From Pseudomonadota bacterium (GTDB lineage Bacteria; Pseudomonadota; Gammaproteobacteria; Burkholderiales; REEB80), in contig JAGXAQ010000002.1 in NCBI GenBank assembly GCA_018971485.1, positions 107,706-171,705 on the forward strand: 64,000 nt of DNA, read 5' to 3'. Both the position numbers and the translations under genes were made by a program. Shown one piece after another: positions 18,481 through 29,229 of the stretch. The first letter of the stretch is position 1; each line of letters begins with the position of its first letter. Under the pieces are notes generated by a model that did not search any database, was not told where the DNA came from, and worked only from the letters and a program-made list of their open reading frames with translations.

Positions 18481-18509
18481 TTGACCATGTACATGATGTG
18501 GGATATAAT
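18481..18509 (+). promoter_or_regulatory. Strong sigma-70 promoter of rplU-rpmA
   Basis: TTGACC (18481-18486), 17 bases, then a perfect TATAAT (18504-18509), 36 bases before the rplU ATG. Just upstream, GAAAGATC (18437-18444) and GATCTTTC (18456-18463) form a perfect inverted repeat. Confidence 0.85.
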
Positions 18510-18544
18510 CACACTCTTTTTTGCAATAGCATCTGGAGTCAAAC

Positions 18545-18856
18545 ATGTATGCGGTCATAAAAACCGGAGGCAAACAATATCGTGTCGCATCCGGCGAAAA
18601 ACTTAAAATAGAACAGATACCGGCAGACATCGGAAGTGAAATCACCCTAGATCAAGTGCTCATGGTAGCTGATGGCGACAAGATTTCGGTTGGAACTCCC
18701 CTTGTCAGTGGTGCGACAGTAAAAGCTACGATAATTGGGCATGGCCGGGGTGAGAAAATCCGCATTTTCAAAATGCGCCGCCGGAAGCATTATCAGAAGC
18801 ATCAAGGACATCGACAGAATTATACACAAATTCACATTGACAGTATTAATTCTTAA
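18545..18856 (+). CDS. rplU: 50S ribosomal protein L21
   Basis: Component of the large ribosomal subunit. [14 protein letters not shown] is the invariant N-terminus and [21 protein letters not shown] the RNA-binding C-terminal signature. The length of 103 residues is standard. GGAG lies six bases before the ATG. It is first in the rplU-rpmA unit behind a strong promoter. Confidence 0.98.
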   Translation: MYAVIKTGGKQYRVASGEKLKIEQIPADIGSEITLDQVLMVADGDKISVGTPLVSGATVKATIIGHGRGEKIRIFKMRRRKHYQKHQGHRQNYTQIHIDSINS

Positions 18857-18880
18857 ACGACCGGAAACCAGGAGCAAGTC

Positions 18881-19138
18881 ATGGCACATAAAAAAGCAGG
18901 CGGCAGTTCCCGTAACGGTCGCGACTCACAATCAAAACGACTCGGCGTCAAACGATTCGGTGGCGAAAAGGTTAACGCTGGTTCCATCATTATCCGTCAA
19001 CGTGGCACCCCTTTTCGCGCAGGGGAAAATGTCGGCATGGGGAAGGATCATACCCTGTTTGCAAAAATTGATGGCCAAGTCGAGTTTCTCGTTAAAGGGC
19101 CAATGAGACATAAATTTGTTCGTATCATTCCAGTATAG
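18881..19138 (+). CDS. rpmA: 50S ribosomal protein L27
   Basis: Ribosomal protein whose N-terminus reaches the peptidyl transferase centre. [16 protein letters not shown] and the [18 protein letters not shown] signature are present. At 85 residues it has the usual Gram-negative form without a cleaved N-terminal extension. It follows rplU by 24 bases, with CAGGAG before the ATG, and is followed by a terminator. Confidence 0.98.
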   Translation: MAHKKAGGSSRNGRDSQSKRLGVKRFGGEKVNAGSIIIRQRGTPFRAGENVGMGKDHTLFAKIDGQVEFLVKGPMRHKFVRIIPV

Positions 19139-19157
19139 GAAACGCATAAATCATTAA

Positions 19158-20261
<1,104 letters not shown>

Positions 20262-20307
20262 GTGATTATTCGGCATAATCTCCTGCAAAACCAAAGAAGG
20301 TAAACAG

Positions 20308-21432
20308 ATGCAATTATCTCCTGCTTCCAAACACAGGCTAGTAATCAAGATTGGAAGTAGCCTCGTTACCAATGATGGCAATGGCCTGGATCATCAAGCC
20401 ATTGCACACTGGGCCCAGCAAATTGCTCAGATTGATGCATTGAATCATGAGGTCGTTCTAGTCTCCAGTGGCGCTATTGCGGAAGGCATGAAACGACTAG
20501 GCTGGTCTGTCCGCCCAAAATCACTTCATCAACTTCAGGCAGCTGCATCTGTCGGACAAATGGGACTGGTACAGGTGTACGAATCCTGTTTCCGTCAATA
20601 TGGGCTTCATACCGCCCAATTACTGCTGACTCATGATGATTTGGCCAACCGACTCCGTTATCTCAACGCTAAAAGTACCCTGCGCACCCTTCTAGAGCTT
20701 AATGTTATCCCCATCATTAATGAAAATGATACTGTCGTAACAGACGAGATTCGTTTTGGCGATAATGATACTCTGGCAGCACTCGTGGCCAACCTAATCG
20801 AAGCTGACCAGCTTATTATCCTCACCGATCAAACAGGGCTTTATTCCGCAGATCCCCGCCATGACAGAAATGCCTCGCTCATTCATGAGATTCTGGCGTC
20901 TGATTCCAATCTGGAAAGCATGGCTGGCGGAGCTGGCAGTGCCATTGGCAGTGGTGGCATGCTCACGAAAGTACGGGCCGCAAAACGAGCAGCCCGAAGT
21001 GGGGCTGTCACTATCATTGCCTGTGGACGCGAACCTGATGTACTTACCAGGTTAATTCTCAAAAAAGAAGCTATCGGAAGCCGTATTATTCCAGGAGAAG
21101 GCCGCCAGAAAGCCAGAAAACAATGGCTTGCAAGCCGTCTTAAATCTCATGGCACACTTATTTTAGATGAAGGGGCCATTCGCGCTGTTACACAAGAGGG
21201 TAAAAGCCTTCTACCCGTTGGAGTAAAGGGGGTCAACGGGACTTTCTCGCGTGGCGAAATGGTACGTCTGACCAATGACCAGGACAAGGAAATTGGACGA
21301 GGGCTTGTCAACTACAGTCATGACGAAACGCTACAAATCATGCACAGATCTACAACCGAGATTGAGGCCATCCTGGGCTACATTGATGAACCTGAACTGG
21401 TTCATCGAGATAACCTGGTACTTAATCTCTAG
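20308..21432 (+). CDS. proB: Glutamate 5-kinase
   Basis: First step of proline synthesis: phosphorylates glutamate. The amino acid kinase domain (residues 8-255) shows [32 protein letters not shown] and the [13 protein letters not shown] segment. A C-terminal PUA domain (residues 280-365) is present, as in the long ProB form. The 374 residues fit. It lies 46 bases after obgE, a common betaproteobacterial pairing. Its stop overlaps the stop of the convergent DUF3501 gene. Confidence 0.96.
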   Translation: MQLSPASKHRLVIKIGSSLVTNDGNGLDHQAIAHWAQQIAQIDALNHEVVLVSSGAIAEGMKRLGWSVRPKSLHQLQAAASVGQMGLVQVYESCFRQYGLHTAQLLLTHDDLANRLRYLNAKSTLRTLLELNVIPIINENDTVVTDEIRFGDNDTLAALVANLIEADQLIILTDQTGLYSADPRHDRNASLIHEILASDSNLESMAGGAGSAIGSGGMLTKVRAAKRAARSGAVTIIACGREPDVLTRLILKKEAIGSRIIPGEGRQKARKQWLASRLKSHGTLILDEGAIRAVTQEGKSLLPVGVKGVNGTFSRGEMVRLTNDQDKEIGRGLVNYSHDETLQIMHRSTTEIEAILGYIDEPELVHRDNLVLNL

Positions 21433-22022
21433 TTTAAATCAGCAACCAGGCTCTCTCTCAAAGTTTCATAGGCTTCAACAGGACCAATTCTGGCCATGGA
21501 ATGGTCACACCCAAAAAACAGGGGCAATCCCCTTTTAAGCGCTGTTTTCATCTCAGGTAATAATTCAAATCGAAGAAAATGCACTGCTGAGGTTTTTTCC
21601 TCATTGGAACGCTCAAGATCCTCATCAGCAAAAACATAAACGCGATCCATTGTTCCTACCTGGCACCATAAAGTATCCTCAATCCCTCGAAGCAGGGCAA
21701 GCATTCGACGCCGCTCCTCCATGTCCACATACTGGATCAGCATGGTTGCCTTGAAATTGCTCCCATCTGGCAACAAGGGATTATAAGCCTGTAACTCAGC
21801 TTCAATCTCCTCTTCTTCAAAAATCTTTTCCGCACGCAGAATTTCCTGTATCTGGTAGGAAATTGTTTTTTTATCTTCAAAAACCAGCATGATGTTTGGA
21901 TTCAAATGGAGCGTCCGATGTTTTTTATGGGCGATCAATTCCTCCCTCATCTGCCGACGCACCTTGGCATAAGCCTCAAGAGTTAAAAGATCTTCCCGTT
22001 CAATTCGTGCCTTCATGTTCAT
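21429..22022 (-). CDS. DUF3501 family protein
   Basis: A 197-residue soluble protein of unknown function. It matches DUF3501 in length and in conserved stretches ([43 protein letters not shown]). The protein is acidic in the centre (FEEEEIEAE) and has no cofactor motif I can recognise. It is the last gene of an operon with rubrerythrin and a cysteine-rich Fe-S protein, and this three-gene set is found together in many proteobacteria. A role with the Fe-S protein is therefore likely but not shown. Confidence 0.82.
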   Translation of the reverse strand: MNMKARIEREDLLTLEAYAKVRRQMREELIAHKKHRTLHLNPNIMLVFEDKKTISYQIQEILRAEKIFEEEEIEAELQAYNPLLPDGSNFKATMLIQYVDMEERRRMLALLRGIEDTLWCQVGTMDRVYVFADEDLERSNEEKTSAVHFLRFELLPEMKTALKRGLPLFFGCDHSMARIGPVEAYETLRESLVADLN

Positions 22023-22040
22023 CCTTTTAGAATCTGATTC

Positions 22041-23375
22041 TCAATCCATTCCATAGGCCATGCGCAGTAGCGTAAGTGGGTGAATTTTTTCCGGTGCATC
22101 CTGGCCTATGCCCTGCTGGATATGGCGACCTGCAATTGCACAATCCGAACTGATAAAATCGGGTTGCTTTTCTGACATCTGCCGAAAAACCGGACGCCCG
22201 ATTTTCATGGAATTATCAAAATATTCCTTTTTAACCCCCCACGTTCCATCATGTCCCGAGCATCTTTCAACAGTATTCACTTCTGTTCCCGGAATAAGCT
22301 CAAGTGTTTCACGGGTTTTCTGTCCCATGTTCTGAACACGAAGGTGACAAGGAATATGATAGGATACATGACCCAGCGGCTGAACAAAATCAGTCTTGAG
22401 CAAGCCATCACGATGACGCAGCATCAGGTATTCAAAAGGATCAAACATGGCCTGACGAACCTGTTCAATCCTCTTGTCATCCGGGTAAAGCAAAGGAAGC
22501 TCCTGCTTGAACATCAGCGTACAAGAGGGCACGGCAGTAAGAATAGCGTACCCTTGCGCGGCCAGCTCGGCTAAAACAGGGATGTTAACATCCTTAAGTG
22601 CGGCAATCGCCTCCAAATCACCCAACTCCAGTTTTGGCATGCCACAACAAGCCTCTTTTTCAACCACGATAGCTGGAATTTCATTATGGGCCAGAACTTT
22701 TAAAAGATCATGGCCAATACCGGGTTCATTATAATTCACATAACAAGTTGAGAATATCGCTACCTTTCCCGAAGTCAATTTACCATCACGCACCTCAAAG
22801 GTTGGGTTGGGCTGGGCAGTTTTCCGAAAGGTATGGCTAGTATATTCAGGTAGCTTGCGATCAGGATGTATCCCCAGCACTGCAGACATCAAGGATCTGA
22901 CAGGTCGGGTACGGTTGGCTACATTCACCATCTGAGCCACAACCGGAATAGATGCAATCCGGCCTACCATATCTGTGCTGGTAAGCAACCGATCCCTTGG
23001 GGTCGTTTCACCCTTTTTAAACTTGATTGCCTTAGCACGTAACATAAGATGGGGGAAGTCAAGATTAAACGGATGGGGAGGCACATAAGGGCATTTGGTC
23101 ATGAAGCACATGTCACACAAATAGCACTGGTCAGTAACATCCCAATAGGCCTTGCGTGGAATGCCATCGACCTCTCCAGTCTCTCCTTCATCAATGGCAT
23201 CAAACAAGGTTGGAAAAGAGGTACACAAGTTAAAGCATCGACGGCAACCATGACATATGTCAAATACCCGTTCCATTTCCTTGAACAGGAGTTCTTCGTT
23301 ATAAAAATCCGGATTATTCCAATCAATAGGATGACGCGTAGGCGCGTCCAGGTTCCCTTCACGCTTAGCCATCAA
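22041..23375 (-). CDS. Cysteine-rich Fe-S oxidoreductase, GlpC/HdrD-like
   Basis: A 444-residue protein built like heterodisulfide reductase subunit D and GlpC. Two [4Fe-4S] motifs occupy the N-terminal part (CHGCRRCFNLC near residue 38; CYLCDMCFMTKCPY near 80). Two cysteine-rich CCG-type domains follow (KEACCGMP near 240 and a C-terminal HIPCHLR...CSGHDG...SSDCA set). No membrane segment or flavin site is seen, so it would pass electrons to a partner. It sits 18 bases before DUF3501 and follows rubrerythrin, which suggests electron supply to rubrerythrin or a linked thiol reaction. The substrate is unknown. Confidence 0.85.
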   Translation of the reverse strand: MMAKREGNLDAPTRHPIDWNNPDFYNEELLFKEMERVFDICHGCRRCFNLCTSFPTLFDAIDEGETGEVDGIPRKAYWDVTDQCYLCDMCFMTKCPYVPPHPFNLDFPHLMLRAKAIKFKKGETTPRDRLLTSTDMVGRIASIPVVAQMVNVANRTRPVRSLMSAVLGIHPDRKLPEYTSHTFRKTAQPNPTFEVRDGKLTSGKVAIFSTCYVNYNEPGIGHDLLKVLAHNEIPAIVVEKEACCGMPKLELGDLEAIAALKDVNIPVLAELAAQGYAILTAVPSCTLMFKQELPLLYPDDKRIEQVRQAMFDPFEYLMLRHRDGLLKTDFVQPLGHVSYHIPCHLRVQNMGQKTRETLELIPGTEVNTVERCSGHDGTWGVKKEYFDNSMKIGRPVFRQMSEKQPDFISSDCAIAGRHIQQGIGQDAPEKIHPLTLLRMAYGMD

Positions 23376-23410
23376 ATACCCCTGTAAAATACCGAAAATC
23401 CACTACAGAC

Positions 23411-23434
23411 AAAAACGCGGGCAAATGCCCGCGT
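23411..23434 (-). terminator. Terminator after rubrerythrin
   Basis: ACGCGGGC, a four-base loop and GCCCGCGT form a perfect 8-bp stem followed by TTTT on the minus strand. It lies 17 bases after the rubrerythrin stop and inside the operon, so it probably makes rubrerythrin the most abundant product. Confidence 0.85.
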
Positions 23435-23450
23435 CATTGTTTACCATGCA

Positions 23451-23873
23451 TTACTTACCCAGTGTATCCAAAGCTTTCTGATAACGGTTGGCATGAGAAC
23501 GCTCAGCCTTGGCCAAGGTCTCGAACCAGTCCGCAATCTCATCAAAACCTTCATCACGTGCAGTTTTAACCATTCCAGGATACATATCGGTATATTCGTG
23601 GGTTTCACCCGCAACAGCAGCTTTTAAATTCAGCTCCGTACCACCAATAGGAAGGCCAGTAGCCGGATCACCAACTGCCTCCAGGAACTCCAGATGGCCA
23701 TGAGCATGACCTGTCTCTCCTTCCGCGGTCGAGCGAAACAAAGCAGCTACATCGTTATAGCCTTCAACATCAGCCTTGGCTGCAAAATATAGATAGCGGC
23801 GATTAGCCTGTGATTCACCAGAAAATGCATATTTCAGGTTTTCTTCCGTTTTTGAACCCTTTAGGGACGCCAT
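23451..23873 (-). CDS. Rubrerythrin, short form without rubredoxin domain
   Basis: Di-iron peroxidase of 140 residues. The ferritin-like four-helix bundle has its ligands in [31 protein letters not shown] and [11 protein letters not shown]. The C-terminal rubredoxin domain of classical rubrerythrins is absent, so electrons must come from another protein; the Fe-S protein downstream is the obvious candidate. AAGGAGAG eight bases before the ATG ending at 23873 sets the start. It is driven by a consensus promoter with palindromic operators. Confidence 0.93.
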   Translation of the reverse strand: MASLKGSKTEENLKYAFSGESQANRRYLYFAAKADVEGYNDVAALFRSTAEGETGHAHGHLEFLEAVGDPATGLPIGGTELNLKAAVAGETHEYTDMYPGMVKTARDEGFDEIADWFETLAKAERSHANRYQKALDTLGK

Positions 23874-23908
23874 CTTGAACTCTCCTTGATAGATAATCGA
23901 CAAACCAT

Positions 23909-23932
23909 AAAGATGATCTAGATTTCATCTTT
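23909..23932. promoter_or_regulatory. Inverted repeat in the rubrerythrin leader
   Basis: AAAGATGA (23909-23916) and TCATCTTT (23925-23932) are perfect 8-bp arms around TCTAGATT. It lies about 30-50 bases after the expected transcription start and 36 bases before the ATG. It may be a second operator or an RNA hairpin in the leader. Confidence 0.5.
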
Positions 23933-23940
23933 GTAAAAAT

Positions 23941-23957
23941 ATTAGACAAAGTCTAAT
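23941..23957. promoter_or_regulatory. Palindromic operator ATTAGAC-AAA-GTCTAAT
   Basis: Perfect 7-bp arms with a 3-base spacer, located at about +4 to +20 of the rubrerythrin transcript. This is the position of a classical repressor operator. The sequence does not match the Fur, PerR or OxyR consensus as I know them, so the regulator is unknown. Confidence 0.65.
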
Positions 23958-23967
23958 TAATTAACTC

Positions 23968-23996
23968 AGTATATGGAGCCTAGCGGCTACTGTCAA
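23968..23996 (-). promoter_or_regulatory. Consensus sigma-70 promoter of the rubrerythrin operon
   Basis: On the minus strand a perfect TTGACA (23996-23991), 17 bases, then TATACT (23973-23968, 5 of 6). The expected start is near 23961. Such a strong promoter next to a palindrome suggests repression that is relieved under stress. Confidence 0.85.
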
Positions 23997-24002
23997 CCTG
24001 AT

Positions 24003-24593
24003 TCAATTAGCCAGCTGAGACAATTGAGCTTCCATTTCAGCAAAAGTCAAAGCTATTCCACTTGCCTGTATTTCTATTCCTAGACGCCGAGAAATTTCAG
24101 TTGCAGAAAAGATCCCGCAAATGGTTCCATCATCGGGATCAAGCACCAAGGCATGCTGTCTTCCAGCCTTGGCCAGCGTATTAACCACCTGTCCAACCCG
24201 GGCATGCCGAACATCATTGAGCATCATCACTTCTAGCCTGGCCCTGGGTGTCATGATATCGCGAACCCGGATATCTCTTCTTTGCTGGCCACTTTGACGA
24301 CTAAAAAGTATGGGTTTTTCGCCCATTAAATCCTTATAGGTTATCAGTCCAACCAGATCTTCTTTTGCCGACTCCACAAACAATAACTTGACGCCCCGCA
24401 TCATCATTTGCGTATTTGCTTCCTGAAGTGTCGCTCCCGCACTGATGATTGCAGCTGGAACATGACGAAGATCGGTCATGATAGACAAGGCAGGACTCTC
24501 TAATGTAATCCTCTGATGGGCATCTACCTGCTGCTGGGCAAGCTTTGCATCAAACGGGAGAGAGTAAACCGGGAGACAATGGTATTCATTCAT
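24003..24593 (-). CDS. CBS-domain pair protein
   Basis: A 196-residue cytoplasmic protein consisting mainly of two CBS domains (roughly 55-110 and 115-180; conserved ends LVGLITYKDLMG and ICGIFSATEISRRLG). Such pairs usually bind adenine nucleotides. No catalytic domain is attached, so its partner is unknown. I start at the ATG ending at 24593, nine bases after AAGAGG; longer readings begin at a TTG without a ribosome site. It precedes the rubrerythrin promoter and may be cotranscribed with rppH. Confidence 0.8.
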   Translation of the reverse strand: MNEYHCLPVYSLPFDAKLAQQQVDAHQRITLESPALSIMTDLRHVPAAIISAGATLQEANTQMMMRGVKLLFVESAKEDLVGLITYKDLMGEKPILFSRQSGQQRRDIRVRDIMTPRARLEVMMLNDVRHARVGQVVNTLAKAGRQHALVLDPDDGTICGIFSATEISRRLGIEIQASGIALTFAEMEAQLSQLAN

Positions 24594-24637
24594 ACTTGCC
24601 ATCCTCTTGTTAAGATTAAACAACCCGATCCAGAAAA

Positions 24638-25132
24638 TCAGGCATGGCTAGACACTGGTTCATTCTGCAGATATACAGCCAGTTCATTGAGTGCCTTACG
24701 GTAAACATCACGCTTAAATTCAATAACGGATTCAACAGGAATCCAGTAATCGTGCCATCTCCAGGCATCAAATTCAGGATGATCCGATGCTCTTAACGAC
24801 ACATCACAGTCACGGCCAACCAGTCTCAGCAAAAACCAGATCTGTTTCTGACCCTTATAACTTCCCCGCCATTCGCGCTTTATCCAGGCAGCAGGCACAT
24901 TGTAATGAAGCCAATTGCTGGTGCGTCCCAGAATTTTGACATGATGGGGCTCCAATCCAATTTCTTCACGTAGTTCACGAAACATGGCTTCTTCTGGATT
25001 TTCACCCTGTTTAATCCCGCCTTGTGGAAACTGCCACGAATGTTCACGTATACGCTTACCCCAGAAAACCTCATTACGCACATTACACAGAATAATTCCT
25101 ACATTGGGTCTATAGCCATCTTCATCTATCAT
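24638..25132 (-). CDS. rppH: RNA pyrophosphohydrolase RppH
   Basis: Nudix enzyme that removes pyrophosphate from mRNA 5' ends and so starts decay. [17 protein letters not shown] is the typical N-terminus; the Nudix box is [12 protein letters not shown] followed by RELREEIGL. The 164 residues match proteobacterial RppH. The ATG ending at 25132 follows GGTGG by five bases. It sits downstream of cysS across a 139-base gap in which I see no gene. Confidence 0.93.
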   Translation of the reverse strand: MIDEDGYRPNVGIILCNVRNEVFWGKRIREHSWQFPQGGIKQGENPEEAMFRELREEIGLEPHHVKILGRTSNWLHYNVPAAWIKREWRGSYKGQKQIWFLLRLVGRDCDVSLRASDHPEFDAWRWHDYWIPVESVIEFKRDVYRKALNELAVYLQNEPVSSHA

Positions 25133-25271
25133 GATTACCACCAAATCTTAAGCTCTTATAGGGATTTTTCCACAAATCGCAGTGCAATAAAAGCGACAAA
25201 ATAAAAAGAATCGATCAAATTTACCCGTCACAAGAAAAATCCACTATCTAAAAACCTGAATACTTCTTACT

Positions 25272-26642
25272 TTACTGCCACCTCCAGGTCGTTCCCTGAG
25301 ACGAATCTTCAAGAAGAACCCCCTGCTGAAACAGTCTATCCCTAATCGCATCCGAGCGGGCAAAATCGCGTGACTGACGTGCAGCAGAGCGCTCGGCAAT
25401 CAACTCTTCAATTTCAAGAGGATCAATTTTGGTGATTTCTGATTTTTGTAGAAAAGCCAGGGAAGGACGTTCCAGAAAACCCATTACCCTGGCAAGGGCC
25501 TTAAGCTGGCCTGCCTGACTGGCATCATTCTTACGATTAATTTCATGAGCCATTTCAAACAGGACTGCAAAAACCTCTGGTGTATTAAAATCATCATTCA
25601 TGGCCGCACGAAAACGCTGTGCATAAGGATTGAACCAATCAATTTCTGGCGTTACAGAAACATCGCGAACAACAGTATACAAACGCATCAGTGCATTTCT
25701 GGCATGATCCAGGTTTTCTGTCGAGTAATTGAGTGGGCTACGGTAATGAGCCTGAAGAATAAAATAACGGATTACTTCCGGATCATAATGTTGAAGTACC
25801 TCGCGAATCGTAAAGAAATTCCCCAGTGACTTGGCCATTTTCTCGCCATCCACCCGAACAAATCCATTGTGCATCCAGTAATTAACATGGGAATGATTAT
25901 GTACACCTTCAGATTGAGCTATTTCGTTTTCATGATGGGGAAACTGCAGGTCCTGCCCACCCCCATGAATATCAAAATGCCCGCCAAGATGATGCTCACT
26001 CATTGCAGAACATTCAATATGCCACCCGGGGCGGCCAGGGCCCCATGGAGAAGGCCAGCTGGGCTCATCTGGTTTTGCCGCTTTCCACAATACAAAATCG
26101 AACGGGTCCGTTTTGAAGGTATCGATTTCAACACGCTCACCTGCTCTCAAATCACGCAAAGATTTGCCCGATAGCTTCCCGTACCCGGGGAATTCACTTA
26201 CATCATAATACACATCTCCATTGGAGGCGGGATACGCCAAACCACGACCAACCAGACTTTCAATCATCCTGATCATCTCAGGTATATGAGATGTCGCTCT
26301 CGGTGAAAAGGTAGGGGATAAGATATTAAGAAGAGCCGCGTCCTCATTCATCGCTGTAACAAAACGATCCGTCAGGGACTGTATCGATTCACCCGTTTCA
26401 AGGGCTCGAGCAATGATTTTATCATCAATGTCAGTAATATTACGGACATATGTCACATCATACCCACTCACCTGCAACCATCGAAAAACCATGTCGAACA
26501 CGACCATAACCCGAGCATGGCCAATATGGCAGTAATCATAAACAGTCATGCCACAAACATACATGCCAACTTTCCCTGGTTGCAGGGGAACAAAAACCTG
26601 TTTTTCTCTCGCAAGGGAATTGTATATCGTCAACATGTTCAT
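25272..26642 (-). CDS. cysS: Cysteinyl-tRNA synthetase
   Basis: Class I aminoacyl-tRNA synthetase. The HIGH motif is YCHIGHARV near residue 37, and the KMSKS loop reads KMAKSLGNF. Zinc ligands are in [16 protein letters not shown] and the HHLGGHFD region. At 456 residues it has standard length. It begins one base after the gltX stop, so the two are cotranscribed and probably translationally coupled. A second in-frame ATG two codons in is an alternative start. Confidence 0.97.
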   Translation of the reverse strand: MNMLTIYNSLAREKQVFVPLQPGKVGMYVCGMTVYDYCHIGHARVMVVFDMVFRWLQVSGYDVTYVRNITDIDDKIIARALETGESIQSLTDRFVTAMNEDAALLNILSPTFSPRATSHIPEMIRMIESLVGRGLAYPASNGDVYYDVSEFPGYGKLSGKSLRDLRAGERVEIDTFKTDPFDFVLWKAAKPDEPSWPSPWGPGRPGWHIECSAMSEHHLGGHFDIHGGGQDLQFPHHENEIAQSEGVHNHSHVNYWMHNGFVRVDGEKMAKSLGNFFTIREVLQHYDPEVIRYFILQAHYRSPLNYSTENLDHARNALMRLYTVVRDVSVTPEIDWFNPYAQRFRAAMNDDFNTPEVFAVLFEMAHEINRKNDASQAGQLKALARVMGFLERPSLAFLQKSEITKIDPLEIEELIAERSAARQSRDFARSDAIRDRLFQQGVLLEDSSQGTTWRWQ

Positions 26643-26643
26643 C

Positions 26644-28038
26644 TCAGGACAAGCGCATTAATCGAGCCTTGGCGCGATCAAACCCCAACAACTTAAAAAA
26701 TCCAGGCATTTCTGGCCCATGCACATTTCCTGTCAGGGCTGCCCGTAAAGGCATGAACAGGCTTTTTCCAGAACATCCTGTTGCTGATTTGACCTGCTGG
26801 GCAAATAAAGGGAAATCCATCCCTTGATCAATCAGGGATGAAGCCCTGGAAAAAAAGTTCCGGTCCGTTTTCTCGATGACTTGAATCGCTTCATTACTAT
26901 AATCAGGGAAATCATTAAACAAGGCATGGGCCCAAACAAGAGCATCGACAGGGAAAAGGATGTTATGACGAACCACAGGCACAAATGCTGCAGCATCCTT
27001 ATCACTAACCCTGTCTCCAACAACTTCACTCATCCAGGACCATAATTCATCATCAGTAGCCCGGTGAAGGGCCAAGGCTTGCCAGTGATCAAGCTGGGAA
27101 CGCTCATAACGGGCCGGAGCCCGGCCCAGGCTTTCCAGCTTGAATCCCTGCGCCAGCTGGGCCATATCCAGCAAATGCTCCCCTTCATAATGATGCCCCA
27201 GGCGGGCAAGGTAATTATTAATGGCAAGTGGAAAATAACCCTGTTTTCGCAAATCTTCAATGGACATGCTCCCACTACGCTTGGATAGTGGTGCTCCCTT
27301 ATCATTCACAATCAAAGAAATATGGCCATAAGATGGAACAGAAAGCCCAAGCGTCTTTAACAAGGCAATCTGTCGCGGGGTATTTGTCAGATGATCTTCG
27401 CCCCGTAAAACATGAGTGACCTGCATAAGGGCATCATCAATCGCGTTTACGAAAAAAAAGGCAAACGTTCCATCCGAACGACGGATAATAAAATCGCCTA
27501 TGTCTTCGGAAATACAACGCTGCGGGCCACGAACCAAATCGCTAAACTCAAGCACGGCATTTCTTGGCATCCGGAACCGGAGAGTATAAGCCTGACCTGC
27601 AGCCTTCTTTTGAGCAGCTTCATCAGCACTTAAATGGGCACATTTCCCGGAATACCTGGGAGGTTTACCTGCCTGCGCCTGTAATTTTCTGGAAATCTCG
27701 AGTTCCGCCACCGAACAGAAACAAGGATAAGCATGATCCCTTTTTTCCAGTTCATGAAGATAAGACTCATAAACCACTGTTCTTTGAGACTGGCGATAAG
27801 GGCCCAGCACTCCCTTTTTTGTCTCACCTTCATCCCAGCCAAGACCCAGCCATTCCAGATCACCCATAAGGGCCTGAACATACTCATCTCGACTCCGCTC
27901 CAGATCTGTATCTTCTATACGAAGCAGAAACTGGCCATTCTGACGCTGGGCAAACAGCCAGTTAAACAGGGCAGTCCTTACATTGCCAAAATGGATAAGG
28001 CCTGTTGGGCTCGGAGCAAAGCGCGTCTTGACATTCAT
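26644..28038 (-). CDS. gltX: Glutamyl-tRNA synthetase
   Basis: Class I synthetase charging tRNA-Glu. The HIGH-like motif is [18 protein letters not shown] and the KMSKS-like motif is [19 protein letters not shown]...SGKC cluster that can bind zinc lies between. At 464 residues it matches the family. The HFGN variant differs from the commoner HIGG form, and some proteobacteria have two GltX proteins with different tRNA preference; whether a second copy exists lies outside this window. It is followed directly by cysS. Confidence 0.95.
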   Translation of the reverse strand: MNVKTRFAPSPTGLIHFGNVRTALFNWLFAQRQNGQFLLRIEDTDLERSRDEYVQALMGDLEWLGLGWDEGETKKGVLGPYRQSQRTVVYESYLHELEKRDHAYPCFCSVAELEISRKLQAQAGKPPRYSGKCAHLSADEAAQKKAAGQAYTLRFRMPRNAVLEFSDLVRGPQRCISEDIGDFIIRRSDGTFAFFFVNAIDDALMQVTHVLRGEDHLTNTPRQIALLKTLGLSVPSYGHISLIVNDKGAPLSKRSGSMSIEDLRKQGYFPLAINNYLARLGHHYEGEHLLDMAQLAQGFKLESLGRAPARYERSQLDHWQALALHRATDDELWSWMSEVVGDRVSDKDAAAFVPVVRHNILFPVDALVWAHALFNDFPDYSNEAIQVIEKTDRNFFSRASSLIDQGMDFPLFAQQVKSATGCSGKSLFMPLRAALTGNVHGPEMPGFFKLLGFDRAKARLMRLS

Positions 28039-28045
28039 ATTCTAA

Positions 28046-29137
28046 CTAGGCCACCTTCCCCGATGAAACACGCCCTGGCAACACGTCCTTGAGCATACGG
28101 CCAGCAGATTCCAGCATGGACTGTGTTGTAGACCAGTCTATACATGCATCAGTTACTGAAACACCTGGCTTAAGATCACGAAGGTCAGACGGGATAGGCT
28201 GATTTCCCCAATTCAGGTTACTTTCAACCATAAACCCAATAATCGAACGGTTCCCTTCTTTAATCTGTGTCAGGCAATCTTGAAGCACAACCGGTTGTTG
28301 GGCTGGATCCTTGTTTGAATTGGCATGGGAGCAATCCACAACAATATTAGGCGGCAATTGGGATTGAAGAAGTTCCTTCTCACATGCTGAAATGGTCGAC
28401 GCATCATAATTCGGGCGATTTCCTCCACGAAGGACAATATGCGAATAAAGGTTGCCACGGGTTCGAATAACAGCACATTGGCCCTTTTGATCAATACCCA
28501 GGAAACTGTGGGGCCTCGAAACCGACATCAAGGCATTAATTGCTGTTTTCAGGCTTCCATCTGTCCCATTTTTAAAACCTACAGGGGTAGATAAACCACT
28601 GGCCATTTCACGATGGGTCTGGGATTCAGTGGTACGGGCGCCGATTGCTGTCCATGAAATCAGGTCATGCAAATACTGCGGCATAATCGGATCGAGTGCT
28701 TCAGTGGCGGTCGGGATCCCCATTTCCGCCAAGTCCAGCAGGAGCTGTCGTGCCTTATAAACCCCTTTTTCAATATGAAATGTATCGTCCATATCCGGAT
28801 CGTTGATGAGCCCCTTCCAGCCAGTCGTGGTGCGGGGTTTTTCAAAATAAACACGCATGACCAGATATAACGTATCTCCTACTGCTTCTGCCAGTTTTTT
28901 TAAACGTTGCGCATACTGAAGTGCTTCATCTGGGTTATGGATGGAACAAGGACCTACAACCAGAAAAATACGATGATCCTGCCGATCAAGAATTTTCTGG
29001 AGAGTCTGGCGCCCAGCCAAAACTGTTTGTGCTGCCTTGTCCGTCAGGGGTAAACGCTCCTTGACCACGACAGGCGGTGGCAAAATTTCCTGGGAAATAA
29101 CATTCACATTATCAATACGTTTTTCATCCATCGTCAT
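28046..29137 (-). CDS. aroG: DAHP synthase, class I-alpha (AroG-like)
   Basis: First enzyme of the shikimate pathway: condenses phosphoenolpyruvate and erythrose-4-phosphate. The N-terminus (LPPPVVVKERLPLT) and the VVGPCSIHNPDEALQYA, MRVYFEKPRTTTGWKGLIND and WTAIGARTTESQTHRE stretches are those of the feedback-regulated AroF/G/H group. VVDCSHANSNKDP carries a metal-binding His. At 363 residues the length is normal. It lies 92 bases after a second, unrelated type of DAHP synthase. I cannot tell which aromatic amino acid inhibits it. Confidence 0.94.
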   Translation of the reverse strand: MTMDEKRIDNVNVISQEILPPPVVVKERLPLTDKAAQTVLAGRQTLQKILDRQDHRIFLVVGPCSIHNPDEALQYAQRLKKLAEAVGDTLYLVMRVYFEKPRTTTGWKGLINDPDMDDTFHIEKGVYKARQLLLDLAEMGIPTATEALDPIMPQYLHDLISWTAIGARTTESQTHREMASGLSTPVGFKNGTDGSLKTAINALMSVSRPHSFLGIDQKGQCAVIRTRGNLYSHIVLRGGNRPNYDASTISACEKELLQSQLPPNIVVDCSHANSNKDPAQQPVVLQDCLTQIKEGNRSIIGFMVESNLNWGNQPIPSDLRDLKPGVSVTDACIDWSTTQSMLESAGRMLKDVLPGRVSSGKVA

Positions 29138-29229
29138 TACTTATCCCGTTAATACCGTCAATGGTTGCATCTGGAACTGAAACCAGTCCAGAACAGTAAA
29201 TTATAGCATGGAACTTTGCAAATCAAGCC

